A stretch of 49,110 bases of DNA from Cruorifilaria tuberocauda (Eukaryota; Nematoda; Chromadorea; Rhabditida; Onchocercidae), in the NCBI GenBank assembly GCA_013365365.1, contig JABVXU010000404.1:1-49110 (forward strand), written 5' to 3'. Numbering within the stretch: position 1 is the stretch's first letter; the number at the start of each line of letters is the position of its first letter. Of the stretch, positions 23,788-35,164 are shown in pieces. The position numbers and the translations under genes are program-made. The notes beneath the pieces are model-generated. The model was given only the letters and a program-made list of their open reading frames with translations, ran no database searches and was not told the origin of the DNA.

Positions 23788-24063
23788 TTACTTGCGAATA
23801 ATATAATCTGGATGATGACAATATAGATTCATATTAGGAAAATCTTCATTAATATCAACTAGTTTTGTGATATTTTTGGATGCATAAAATTCTGAAATTA
23901 TCATATAGCCATGTATATGATGTACATGAAAGTTATCTGTTCGAAACTCAAAAAAACGGTGACCTTTGAACTGCTCAACTGACTTTGTCAGATACATTTT
24001 ACACGAAAAATAATTGCAGAATTTTTGTAACATTATGAGGTCAGCAATGGTCATAAAACACAT
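23788..24063 (-). CDS. Hypothetical small protein, 91 aa
   Basis: A single open frame from a true ATG at 24063 to TAA at 23788. It is rich in His, Phe and Tyr and reads as a compact soluble domain with possible beta strands (for example GYMIISEFYASKNITKLVDI). I do not recognise a family, and no signal peptide or membrane span is evident. A good donor (GTAAGT) at about 24102 suggests an upstream exon, but no in-frame connection was found. It could be a real gene placed head-to-tail just before RAB5IF, an alternative 5' exon, or chance. Confidence 0.35.
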   Translation of the reverse strand: MCFMTIADLIMLQKFCNYFSCKMYLTKSVEQFKGHRFFEFRTDNFHVHHIHGYMIISEFYASKNITKLVDINEDFPNMNLYCHHPDYIIRK

Positions 24064-24856
24064 AAAAAAAGAATGAACTTGTTACTTATTAAAACTTACG
24101 TCAGCAACAAAACAGACCTGCGTCAAACACAACTAATCTACTTTTTCGACCATCCTATCCGATCTAAAATAAAATACGGGTTAGGTGCTCAGTTGCAAAA
24201 AACCAGGGGATGACGTGTAATGGGGCGTGCTAACCGTTTACTGCGGAGTAATTTCCGGGAAATCCGATCTTTTGATGTTTTGGATTATTTTCACTAAAGA
24301 TCATTTTGAAGATTTCATTTATTCAATCGTATTTAAATATTACTAGCGTCATCATCGCGCTCTGATATGTTATCATTACCAACGATAGTATCACTCCGAT
24401 AGCTCTACCTATCGTATGTAATAATTCTACTATATACTAATTTTATTGTTGATAACTTTATCATAGATTAATTCATAATTTTATTATCACCAACATCTCA
24501 ATATAAAAAATTACGAATGATAGCCTGTGATATTAGTTCTTGCATTCTTGCATTCTTAAACTACCAAAATCATTTGGGGTACTTCTGCATATTTCTGATA
24601 AGTACAATGATTGTATCTTGCACATGTGTGTGTTGAAGAAAGTTCATGCAACGATTAGTTAGAATTATCGGATCTTTGGTTGTTTTAATTTTTTTTGGCA
24701 ACTATTATCATATTTGAATTTGTTTGAAACCAGAATTATTTTCCTTTTTATTCATACTTATCTAGGCGAGATGTTACCTTTTATCATTTTACTAACTTAT
24801 CGGATTCAGTATAGACATTGCAGAAGTACATTTCTTTTTTGAAACATAAAAATTGA

Positions 24857-24864
24857 TGACGTCA
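24857..24864. promoter_or_regulatory. CRE-type palindrome TGACGTCA
   Basis: A perfect CREB/ATF consensus octamer about 0.8 kb upstream of the small ORF at 24063. A single octamer can occur by chance, so function is uncertain. Confidence 0.3.
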
Positions 24865-25354
24865 TACAATTTATCTTTTTTTGTTTCAAAGAATGACACA
24901 TGATAAAGTAAAAGAAGGTGTATTTCCATAAAATAAACTGTCTAGTAATTAACTAAATGGGTATAGAATGTATTAAGTGACGCATTCATCAAGTTTTTTA
25001 ATGCATATTGTAATGGTAGAAAGAAAGTAATGTTATGTGTGATTTTCACAGTTTTAAATTTAATTTTTCAGCAGCTTTAATTTGCAATTAATTATTTTTA
25101 AATTTTCTGACTCAACTATCCTTTTTATTAGTATTGAAATTTGTAATTATCAATGGAAGTAAGGAATAAATTTCAATTTTCATATATAGGAAGTTCTACT
25201 TTTTCTAAAATTTTGTAAAGAAAGATACCTTGCTAAAATAAATCTGTATTACAGAGGAATTTAACTGGGTGAAGAGATTTTTGAGTGATTGAAATAGTAC
25301 AAATTTCATGATCGAAAGAGAAAAACAATTGTCGTTCTCCAGAGAAGGGTAATA

Positions 25355-25398
25355 CTTTCTCTTTCTCTTTCTCTCGCTCTCTTCCTCTTTCTCCTACT
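25355..25398. repeat. Pyrimidine (TTTCTC)n-like tract
   Basis: A nearly pure C/T run built from imperfect ctttct and ctcgctct units, just downstream of the RNase H1 gene's 3' end on the minus strand. It is a simple-sequence repeat. Confidence 0.65.
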
Positions 25399-25525
25399 TA
25401 GCAGTATTGAATAAGTCGAGTTTAATGCTTGCATTCTCAAATTCTTCGAATAAACTGGACATCGTTCTGTATTAGTTCACTTCTTTAAATATGATAAATA
25501 AATTCCGAAGTCATTTTTGATCATA

Positions 25526-26602
25526 TTAACGCCTTCGTTGTCTGGAATATTTCCCTGGGACGTAAGCGCTCCGACTCCGACGGTGATATGCATTATTAAA
25601 AAGTCTGGAACTTCTTCGATTTCGTGATCGTGAGCGTGATTGTGATCTTGAACGTGACACATTACGAAAGGATGGTGCACTGCGAGATCGCGCTAATCGG
25701 GCATTCATAGTTGCTCGACGGGCCAAATCGTTTGCCTGAAATTAGAAATGTGTAAAAGTGATAGCATCAAAATGTCTGTTTAGTTTTATGAAATGAAAAC
25801 GTAGTATATAGACTCGCACAAATTTAATTTTGTAAGGCGATTAGATCACATCCTTACGGAAATCTCGTGAATGCTCTGCCAACCCAAATACTGAAGTTCT
25901 TTGCGTAGTATGTTATGCAAAGAAAGGAAGATAATATCCTAGTCTTCAATCTAAAGCTTTACGTGCGCGGCAGCATTCTAATGTATCATTCTTCAGTGCC
26001 GAGTCTAATCTAACCTTTTCGTTTCCATGCTCGCCTTCATGACCAAAAACGTGCTCAAATTGTACACCATTTGGAAATTTACTGGCTAATCGTTTCAGTT
26101 GAAAGTATTCGTCATGAAATCGTCCATTGAAACCATCGTTATTCATTGCATATACAAGTGGCAGGAAGTCAGTGCGTAATATAACACTTTCACCTCTGAC
26201 AAAAGAGAGAGAAATAAATTTCAATCGTTTGAAATGGCCAAAAAAGCTCTCTTTCGATGGTAAAGAAATTACTAAAATTTTCACTGTAATATCATTTGCG
26301 TAATTAATGATAGCGACTTAATTTTACTTGTAGAAATCCCATTTTCGCAATAATTTCAACGCTGTTCTGGCTGCAATTATCTCAGCCAATCCACTATTAT
26401 GTCCATAGCCATGAATCGCTTTACTTTTGTTTAAGGGATGATTAGGTCCGAAATAAATACCAATGCCGGATGCGTAGTTCTCAATGCAGGAGCCATCGGT
26501 GTAAACCTTGAAATGATTGAAAAATCTATTTCTATTTTTTAATATAGTTACTACTCTCTTTTTCTCCTGCAAATATCGTTCTTTTCTCCTAGACAGATCC
26601 AT
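25526..26602 (-). CDS. RNase H1-type ribonuclease with C-terminal RS-rich tail
   Basis: Cleaves RNA in RNA/DNA hybrids. Three exons in phase (26602-26328, 26195-26015, 25735-25526) give about 221 aa. The catalytic carboxylates are all present: D in VYTDGSC, E in GLAEIIAARTALKLL, D in ILRTDFLPLVYAM, and the last D in GNEKANDLARRA, which forms only when exon 2 is spliced to exon 3 through donor GTTAGA. The histidine of FGHEGEHGNE is also there. After the helix the protein continues into about 55 residues rich in Arg and Ser (SRSRSQSRSRSRNRRSS, YHRRSRSA) and ends RQRRR. No N-terminal hybrid-binding domain is seen in this model. The ATG at 26602 is the simplest start. An acceptor at 26566 would instead join upstream exons in the same phase, and an in-frame 45-base segment before VYTDG could be an intron. 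Confidence 0.85.
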
Positions 26603-26732
26603 TGAGTACAGTAAAATAATTTCAAGAAATGCTTCAACTATTTAACAAGTTGTTTATATGATACTGACGATGTCATTCATTTAATCTTTGATTTTCAGAA
26701 GTGAAACTTTTTTTGTGAAGCAAAAAACATAC

Positions 26733-27203
26733 AACAATAGGTGGCAATCCGGTTGTATTCGTATCTGTTTCGGTAGATCCGTTGGATTCTGTAGATCCAC
26801 CGGCGATATTATTACTGCTGCTAGTTGTTGAATGTGTTGTCTGCGTACTTTCTAGAAACGTTAAGACATTTAAAGGGTCGGAATTACTTATGAAGTTTGC
26901 AACTAAAATTATCAATTGAGTCGCGAATCAAACATGTAATGCTGATCATCTTCTAAACATTTCATTCATATTTGGCTGAAGCTTCTTTTGCTGATGTGTA
27001 CGACGATCTTTCCGAACTGTGCCAATAATACCTTCAATTATTCTCCGTAGTAACGGAAACATCCCGAGGGAACTATTCCAACCATTACCACGACGCAAGA
27101 AGTTAGATATCAAATGAAGCATTAATGTATAGCATATTAGAATAACCTTAACTGCAGATAAACGACTATATAAAAGGTTATTTAAATTTGCATATGTTAT
27201 CAC
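26733..27203 (-). other. Unresolved coding-like exons upstream of RNase H1
   Basis: Two open stretches lie on the minus strand. The first (about 27203-26946) reads LISNFLRRGNGWNSSLGMFP and LLRRIIEGIIGTVRKDRR and is basic. The second (26902-26733) is Ser/Thr-rich (STQTTHSTTSSSNNIAGGST) and ends at a good GTATGT donor. They can be joined in phase (donor at 27031, acceptor at 26903), and the donor at 26732 fits the acceptor at 26566 of the RNase H1 exon. They may be the N-terminal part of the RNase H1 protein or a separate small gene. An ATG is available at 27122. I do not recognise either segment. Confidence 0.35.
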
Positions 27204-27775
27204 TTAATGGTGCAGTTTCAAAACAGTTTTCCGTATAGGACGATTAAAAATGAAGTGAAATAAAATTGTGAGAAATTTAACAGGCAGAAAATTGAAATTA
27301 AATTAGATGACCTGAAAATGAATTGTTCATCCGATCTGAATCGGCTATTCCATCTTATTTTCTATTTAATTGTTTCCATCATTCGTTTCTTCTCGTAGAG
27401 GATTAGGCCCCTTCATATAAATGTTCGAAATCGAACAATTACAATATTCAAATTATGTAACCATTCATTGCAAATCAAAATTTATCATAAATGAAAAATA
27501 AAATAGCCACTTCCAGAACAAATTTCAGAAGTTATCATTATCGATGTTTCTGAACAATGGGAATAATGATTGTGAAATTTCAATTGTGATCATCCGGAAA
27601 AAAATCTGACAAAAAAATGAAATGAATGTGGCATATAAATGCTCGACATTTGACGAGTTGGGAAATTTGGAAATGGATGTGGCCGAAAAGTTGAGTGGAA
27701 TCAGTTTCATTTGAATATTAGTTTAGTATTTAAATGGTTGAATGATTCAAATGGTCGTTGTTGAAGAGTAGAAGA
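27204..27775. other. Divergent intergenic region, likely bidirectional promoter
   Basis: About 570 bases lie between the minus-strand RNase H1 region and the plus-strand tandem RING-like gene. The DNA is AT-rich with no recognisable element. Confidence 0.4.
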
Positions 27776-30700
27776 ATGCCAAACGGTGGTGATACGGTAC
27801 GAGTGGAATGCCGAATATGTTCGAGAATGTGTTCGTTTATCGAAATGCAACAAATATTGCCGTGTTTCCACTTGTTTTGTCGAGGATGTATCACCGCCGT
27901 GACATCTTACCAAAAAGTCTCAAAATTGCAATAATTTCCTCTCTTAATTAATTAGTTTCACAAAATTTAAAAATTTTCCCTCTTAAAAATAAAAAGTTCA
28001 AAAATCATCAAGGGAAGTTTCGGTTTCTGGTATATTTTGTTAGTGCAAATTATTTCTCGAGAATCTTTTAGCATTACAAAAATATTTTTTCTCGAAAAAT
28101 TTTATACCATTCTAATTATTATTAAGATTTATGTTCCTCGATGTTAATTTAATTGGCGGTATTAATATTTATTGAATAAAGAAAATTGAACATCTGATAA
28201 GTCATAAACATTTGTTATCGTCCGTTGCTTCTATTTATAAGTTTAGATCTAATGTACAGTAGCATACAAAATTTAATGTACTTCTAAGAAAACTAAGGTA
28301 ATTTAATCAAATATGTTGTTCTCAGATCACAGATAAAATAATTTATTTTAGATTAATCAGGCAGACAAAGATAGCAAAAAAAATTCTACTGATATGATGA
28401 TGGTATTTATTTGATTTAAAATATCACAAAATATATTAATTCAGCTATCACTTTTTATAATGATATTAAGAAGTAATTACTAATGAGAAAGGAAATGGCG
28501 AAAATGAAGACGTCATTACGAGGATAAAAAATTATCAGATAATAAAACTCCAAGATGAATATCAGGCATTTATTTATTCAGACTTGTCCAGCAACAAACT
28601 GCTATTCGCAAATTCGTGGTGACTTAACAGATTCTCTTCCACTTACCATAAATTACTGTGATAACGTGATGTGTCCAAAGTATAGTTTATTCATTTTTTT
28701 CTGTTTCATTTGGTAATTTCAATCTGAAAAGAAAGTTTTTTTTTGTAAATGACAAAGTTAAGTAAATAAAAAATAAATTATGATCCTTATTATAACTGAT
28801 AACGAAATAAAATCAAGAAAGCCTTGAAATATTTCACAAAGCTTTTGTTCTATTTTTTATATCACTTTATTCCATTTTCTTTCTCTATTAATCATTCATT
28901 GGATTTATAACAAATAATTATCCTGAATTATTCATTCGATTAATTACTTTATTTTATTATTTTGCAGTAGAATTTATAATAGAATCTCACCTAAACATTT
29001 TTTAATTTCACTTCTTTTTTTGGATTCAGAAAATTATCACAATTTGAATCTACCCGTTTAACTGGGTGTCAACATGAACTTTGCACCACATGTCTGGAGG
29101 AATCACTACAGCGACAACCACCTAGTCAGTTTTTCTTTCTAACTTTTATTCAATCTTTCTATCATGAAATTTGAGCCTAATACGATTCGTCAAATTGAAA
29201 TTTTCCAAATTATCATCACAAATTGATATACAAATACTTTCATATTTGTCTCAAAAATAAAAATTATGATTTGATTAATTGGTTACTTGTTAATTAATTC
29301 CCACTCATCTGATTTTATTATTGCAGCTTGCATCGTTGAAAATTGCAATGGAAGTATTGTTGAAATGGAAGATGCATATTTCTGTGATAATTGCAGCAGG
29401 CAAACTACTGATCCAAAAGCACTGATAATAACAAATTGCTGCAAATGTCATTTTTGTGAGCAGTGCGTTGAAAATCGAGTAAACATGAATTTATTAAATA
29501 GTAAGCAGTTATGGATTTCAAATATGACAAAAATTACTGTGTTTAATTTAATTATTTCTATTATATATTTTGATAATACAAATGAAAATTTATTTTTTAT
29601 AAAAGAAAATTTTATAAAAAATATATAATTGCATAAAATTCCAAATAATTTAAAACGAAAATTCTATTTTTAATCGTTTTGTGAAGGCTTTCAGCTCTGA
29701 TAAATAAAAGATTTTCAGCTTTTTGAAAATTTTTTCAAAAAAAATATTTCTGCAGAAGAAACGCTGATATGTAGCGACGGAAAATGCTTGTCAAAAAAAA
29801 AGAAAGTTGAAAATGAGGAGGTAGAATCTTTTGTTTCTAATTAATTTCATATGTTGCTATATACGCTTTATAAGCTTCATAATTCCAATATGTTTCAACT
29901 TAAGTTCAACACCGTTTTCATTACTTAGGTTCAAGTGAAATGTAAAGTGAAAGATGGTTGTGCAGGTGTAGCTCTTAATGGCTTTCCATCGAATTCAGAG
30001 TGCAACCATGACGTGTGCGTCGAATGTCTCACTGATATGATTTCCAGTTGCGAAGCAAGTGGTATTAATTTTTTAAATGATTTTATATTAATTTAATTAC
30101 CGAAATAATTTCAACAAATTTAGATATTCAGTTTTTTTCTTAGTTTCTTATTATGAATGCTTAATTAATCTTCATTTAACACTTGAGAAAAAAGAAACTC
30201 AAATTCTATTTTTTAATATTATTTTATTCAAAAATATCACATACAAAAAATGTTATTCATTAAATTTACTAAGTAATTTACAGGAGTAGCTCCTATGTGT
30301 CCTCAACCATCGTGTCATCAGCATTATACGATTGAATCGGTTAATGCTTTACGTACGCTCTTCCCGCATAAGGCTGAATTCTTTCAACGTTTTGACTTAA
30401 GTGAACGGAAAACGGAATTTTGCAGAGACGATTCTATGACAGTACCCATTCTTTTTTCTTCGTTCAATTTCCTAATTAGTTCATTAAAATTATATATCAT
30501 TAGATAATTAGTTGAATATTTTAAATTGCTAAAAAACAAAATTTAAAGAAGGCAGAAGAAAATTATCATAGTTAATTAAACTAGATCTTTCACCAAAGAC
30601 GATTATTACAAACATTTCATTATTTAGAAAGTGATTCAACCACTCAAAACAAAATGGAAGATATCCATTTCAAATTATTTACACTCTCAATAGATGAAAA

Positions 30701-31958
30701 TTTAATCAGTACATTTGTGCAGCAAAGTCGCAGTGAATGTCAAATGTTAAGTTTAATCAAATTTATCAGCTTTAATTTTAGAGAAAGTTTCTGATGACTT
30801 TTTAGTTTGTGGATCTTTCGTCTAACTTTGACTTCGCATCAAGACGTATGACAGTACGCGTTATGGCTAGCGATGAAGAAACGGAAGGAATTTTAATCTA
30901 CGATAAGCAGGGTACTGTCGGTGATTTTATTCGCGAAGTTCGCCGTGTCCTTAAAATACTGCCATATGAAAAAGTAAGTAATAGTAAGTAGTTTTAAAAG
31001 TAAGTTTTAGCAGTTTCGATCTTCCCATTCATATTGAAAATTTATTAGTCCTTGGAAGGAAATTTAATATAAGAATATTTAGCATAAGAATATTATTAAG
31101 GTGTTGTTAGTTGAATAGCTTCAACTTCCTATATTTACGATAAGCATTTTATTACTGGAAAATATATAAAACAGGGAAATGATGTAAGTGTTTTATAGTA
31201 AACATTTAAGAGAGGAATGTACACAACTTTGCTTTTAACACTCATTTTAAAATATATTTCAATTTCACTTATCGTAGAAGTTTTTGAATTAGGTAGTTTG
31301 ATATTTCGCAGATAAGGATTATTAAAACTAATAATTGTTATAGTGAATAATGATTGATTGATAGAGAATTGGTGGAATCATTGGTGAACTGAATTGGTAA
31401 GACTGCCTTTCCCCGGTAAAGATAGGATGCCTCGGTGAACTGTGAGAAAATTACTTCTCTTGGGAATTTGAACAAGGAATCATTCAGACATACCAGAGAT
31501 CACAGACATGCAGGAAATAGAATGATTAGAATATGATGGAGACGTACCAGAGAAAAGTAGATGGTAGTACGCAGACGTTAGAGAAATAAAGAAATAGAAT
31601 GTATGAATACATACAAGAGAAGAAATGAAGTGGATAGTTAGGTAACGATGTGCTTGAAGAGAAAGGTAGTGATAAAAAGAGGATTGGTGGTGGGAAGGAT
31701 CTCTATGATACTTTGATTGTACTGATAGGCTGAAAGTAAATAGCTTCACTCTCTCTCTCTAAGATATACGGGTACTTCATCGAACGCGAAGAGGGGAAGG
31801 ACGACAACGGGATGGACGAAGAGATAGCCATCGACGCGGCGTCCCTGAGCAAGTGCGTCGGCGAGTTGCATCTCACTTCAGGCGCCGTCGTTCGCGTGGA
31901 CACTACCGGCATTGTACAACGGAAACGTCAAGCAAAGCTAGCACCTCGAAGTGATTGA
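27776..31958 (+). CDS. Protein with four tandem RING-like zinc modules
   Basis: Nine exons in phase (27776-27916, 28582-28679, 29030-29124, 29327-29500, 29756-29820, 29929-30061, 30284-30441, 30806-30973, 31764-31958) encode about 408 aa. Four repeated cysteine modules are visible, each with a front pair, a CxHxxCxxC or CxCxxCxxC core and then C-x4-C: CRIC..CFHLFCRGC / CPATNC; CDNVMC..CQHELCTTC / CIVENC; CDNC..CKCHFCEQC / CSDGKC; CKVKDGC..CNHDVCVEC / CPQPSC. In every module an intron falls between core and last pair. This is RING-finger spacing except C-x4-C at the end. A C-terminal region (MTVRVMASDEETEGILIYDK, LHLTSGAVVRVDTTG) may have a ubiquitin-like fold (inference). A ubiquitin-ligase role is possible but unproven. 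An in-frame extra exon could exist near 30625-30710. The last exon is GC-rich. AATAAA follows at 32040. Confidence 0.8.
31764..31958 (+). other. GC-rich terminal exon of the tandem RING-like gene
   Basis: This exon uses many C- and G-ending codons (gcggcgtccctg, ggcgccgtcgttcgc), while the other eight exons and all flanking DNA are AT-rich. It follows a CT-repeat polypyrimidine tract and joins in phase to the exon ending at 30973. Confidence 0.7.
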
Positions 31959-32039
31959 GACGCCTGTTTCCAACGAGTAACTTTCATTTGCATCTCCACT
32001 AATTCCTTCTTCCCATTCCACTTCATCTCTATATTTATC

Positions 32040-32045
32040 AATAAA
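32040..32045 (+). terminator. Probable poly(A) signal of the tandem RING-like gene
   Basis: AATAAA lies 82 bases after the stop codon of the gene on the same strand. Confidence 0.5.
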
Positions 32046-32445
32046 AAATCAATAACATTAAAAAAAGCACGTAATAATATATAAAAGTAACAATTTTTCG
32101 TTTTTTAATTTTTCGAATATTTTATTTTCATATTTTTTAATCCCTTCATCACGCGTACATATTAAGCATACGTAAATACGCCACTTATACACACATGCAT
32201 ACATGCAGTATATCCACTCGTGCAGCACATGGTTTGATTATGTATGTCGGTAAAATCCGAAATCACATAAAAATAACTGTTAATTCTGTAGATGATGAAA
32301 TTATAGGTGGAAATCTTTGTTAAATATGCTCAGTTAAAATAGATCGTATGCTTCTTCTACCTCGATTCGTTGTTACTTCCTCATCCTTTTCAAGTTATGA
32401 CCGAAGGTTACATGTCTTAGTTTCAAATTGTTTACAATATTCTTA

Positions 32446-32489
32446 TTGATGTGTCGTAAATGTGTGAGGCTTATTGAACGACACATCAA
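32446..32489. repeat. 12-bp perfect stem-loop
   Basis: Arms 32446-32457 (ttgatgtgtcgt) and 32478-32489 (acgacacatcaa) are exact reverse complements around a 20-base loop. It lies at the left part of a possible solo LTR-like block. Confidence 0.7.
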
Positions 32490-32852
32490 CGTTATCGAAC
32501 ATCCTTGGGTTTCATTCCGGTACCGCCCCATCCAAATCGTATAAATACCTGTAGGATTGGATTGAATCTTTCCTGAACGAACCTTGGGGTCACCGTGGAG
32601 TTGACCAATTTCGATACGCTCATCATCACCAGCTTATCAAGTTTTTAATCGATTATCACTGAGGTCAGGGACCAACAAGAAATCCTACGGCAACACGACT
32701 GTTCGAATTAACTATTATCATATCACAAATGACTAATTTGACCTTGTTTGTTATATCTTATAACTTTGCATAAGAAATAAAACTTTCTTGGAACGAATCG
32801 ATTGTACCGCACAAGTACAAATTAAACCCAACTTTCTCTAACTTTCCCGACA
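32446..32852 (+). mobile_element. Possible solo-LTR-like block (weak)
   Basis: The block is less AT-rich than its surroundings and has an LTR-like order of signals: TATAAATA at about 32539, AATAAA at about 32776, and TGTCG near the left end (32453) with CGACA at the right end (32848-32852). No target-site duplication, primer-binding site or polymerase gene was found, so this remains a guess. Confidence 0.2.
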
Positions 32853-35164
32853 TTATATTTATTCGTTTATACAGTATTTAGTTCAGTAATTGTGTAATAA
32901 ATTTAATTGATTTTACAGCATATAATTTAAATAAATACGGAATGTATGGTCCAGTTCCAATTATTCAGCATATTTAACTGTTTATAGATGTATATAGATA
33001 GAAGATATACAATTCATCTACCTCAGGAGATCATATAAGATTACTCTGTGACTGTGAAATATTTAATGTAAAGAAGTACAGTATAATATTGTTACAGAGA
33101 TAATTTCCAGAAGAATGGCTATAATTAATGACTATATTAATATCACTAAAAGAGAATGATTATACTGAAAAGTGAAGAGAAAGGAAAATCTCTTAGTAAA
33201 CAGACAAATAATAAAATCCGATGATTTAACCTGTGATTTGATAAAAACTTTTGAAAGGATTTCTCGAGATTATGCATATCCGATGACAAATAGTTTAATG
33301 ATTGTGAATGAAAATAATCTTATAGCTTTAATAAAGATGCAAATTGTTGTAACAATGATCTATATTTATAATATTTATAATTTTTAATTTGGTTATAGTT
33401 AATATGAAATTAATTAACTGATTAGAACGTGAAATCAGTTAGTATTTTAAATCTCTTATCTTCAATATTTCGAAATATAAATACGATTATAACGATCTTG
33501 TTATAAATAATTCATTCCCTTTTACTCACTAAACTAGTTGAAGGTCTTTTGGGCACTTCAATACTCAAAATTCATTCAAATTTGATTTAAGCAGAACTTG
33601 AGGAAGTTTCCTTTCTCATTCATATAGCTCTATCCGGCAAAAACAATTTATTACTAACTCATGAAGTTCTATTGGATGGATACAAAAGAACGATCTGCAC
33701 ATTTGCATTTATGCTTGTTTGCTTACGCGTACGTGAATGAATACTTCGTTCGTAGAGTACTGCATTTAACATTACAAATGGAAAAATTAATAAGATTGTT
33801 TTTTCTTTTTTGTTCAACTGAATTGAAATGTTAGTACTGAAAGTGTGTGATTTTTGGTTTATTCTTATATACAACTTATGGACGAAATTGTTGACATTCA
33901 TCAAACATTTAACTAAATTATCACTTAATGAAACGATATTTCGAAACTCATGATTATTGTTTAAAGGTTTTCATGATTCAATTATCATCGAGATTACTAA
34001 GAGTGATGTAATTATTAAATTATGGTGCTTTCGATCAAATTACTTCTTTATAAGGTTACTACGGATAAGCTATTATTGCAGTTTAACAAAGTAATTATTG
34101 TTATAAGATTGCTACAACAAAAACTTTCCAGCAAATATTTCAAGGTTATCGTTACTTTTTTTCTATCCACCTCCGCATTTAATCGTTTTCAAGTTTTAAA
34201 ATGCAATTAATATTCAGTATTTAATTGTTTTTTATTACTTGAGTTTAAAAAATTTTGTGATCATAGAAAATTTTGAAAATGTCATATCAAAACTTGCCTG
34301 GTTTATTGGCTGACATGGATTATGCATTTGAATATCTAGCTTACTTAATCCTAGATAATATATTTAGCAATGCTATCCATTCATTTCCTCAGTTCAATCA
34401 TTTTTAACACTTTTGTTATTTTTTTATTGAAAAGTAATTAACTGATTAATAGTTGTTTAGCGATTCTAATATTCGGTCATTACCTGTCTAAGACATTTCA
34501 TAAAATTTATTTTTAATCAACGTTTAACACAAAACTGACTTTTAATTACCACATTTGAAATAATTTCTGGTAAGTGAATATGCAATTTAGATTATTTTTA
34601 ATATAAAAAAATATTGTTCATTATTGGTTTGATAATAGATTTTTAAAGCAATTAGAAAAAGTATTAAAAAATTGAATTAAATTAGATTGAACATAATTTC
34701 AGAACATTTTTCAGGTAAGCAACTAGTAAATAATAGTTCCAAGAAATTTTAAGCATAACATTAAAATTTTAACAAACTTTTCAGCATTTATCATTTTGCT
34801 TACAAATGCTAATTGAGATAGGAACGAATAAATATTAACTAATAAGAGGATAAATAAATAAAAGTGGAAGAATATTTCATTATAGATAACTCGAAAACTG
34901 CAGGTATGAGTCAGAAATAATTTGGCGACATGAGTTAGTTTTGAAAGGTAATTAGAAATAATTATTGAATCCCCAGGTTGACATCCCTTCTCTAATTAAT
35001 TAACAATGATTTCTAATATTGACATCACATTTTTTCCTCGATTACTAATGAGAAGATTTTTATACCTTTTATTGATGATTACTATTAACAAATATTAATC
35101 ATTAAATAATATCAAGTATTTATTGAAATGACATTTCTATTTTTTTTGTTTTGATAATATTTTA

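Larger units (their letters stand above)
24064..25525. other. Intergenic region with regulatory-looking motifs
   Basis: No gene is seen. The part at 24160-24260 is richer in GC than its surroundings and contains TGACGT and a GGGGCGTG (KLF/Sp1-like) core at 24222. A full CREB/ATF palindrome TGACGTCA lies at 24857-24864. A pyrimidine tract occupies 25355-25398. Confidence 0.4.

Noticed and set aside
25477..25680. Minus-strand His/Asp-rich ORF
   Set aside because: It is the shifted frame of the RS-tail exon; its repeated codons mimic a His-rich peptide.
25946..26014. Continuation of the RNase H1 frame past GNEK (VRLDSALKND...)
   Set aside because: It loses the last catalytic Asp; the GTTAGA donor followed by the 25735 exon restores the canonical GNEKANDLA motif.
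31480..31912. Minus-strand Ser/Tyr-rich ORFs
   Set aside because: They overlap a purine-rich intron and the GC-rich terminal exon of the plus-strand gene; no motif.
33172..34210. Three short ORFs in the 32-36 kb intergenic region
   Set aside because: No motif, no splice partner, low-complexity composition.
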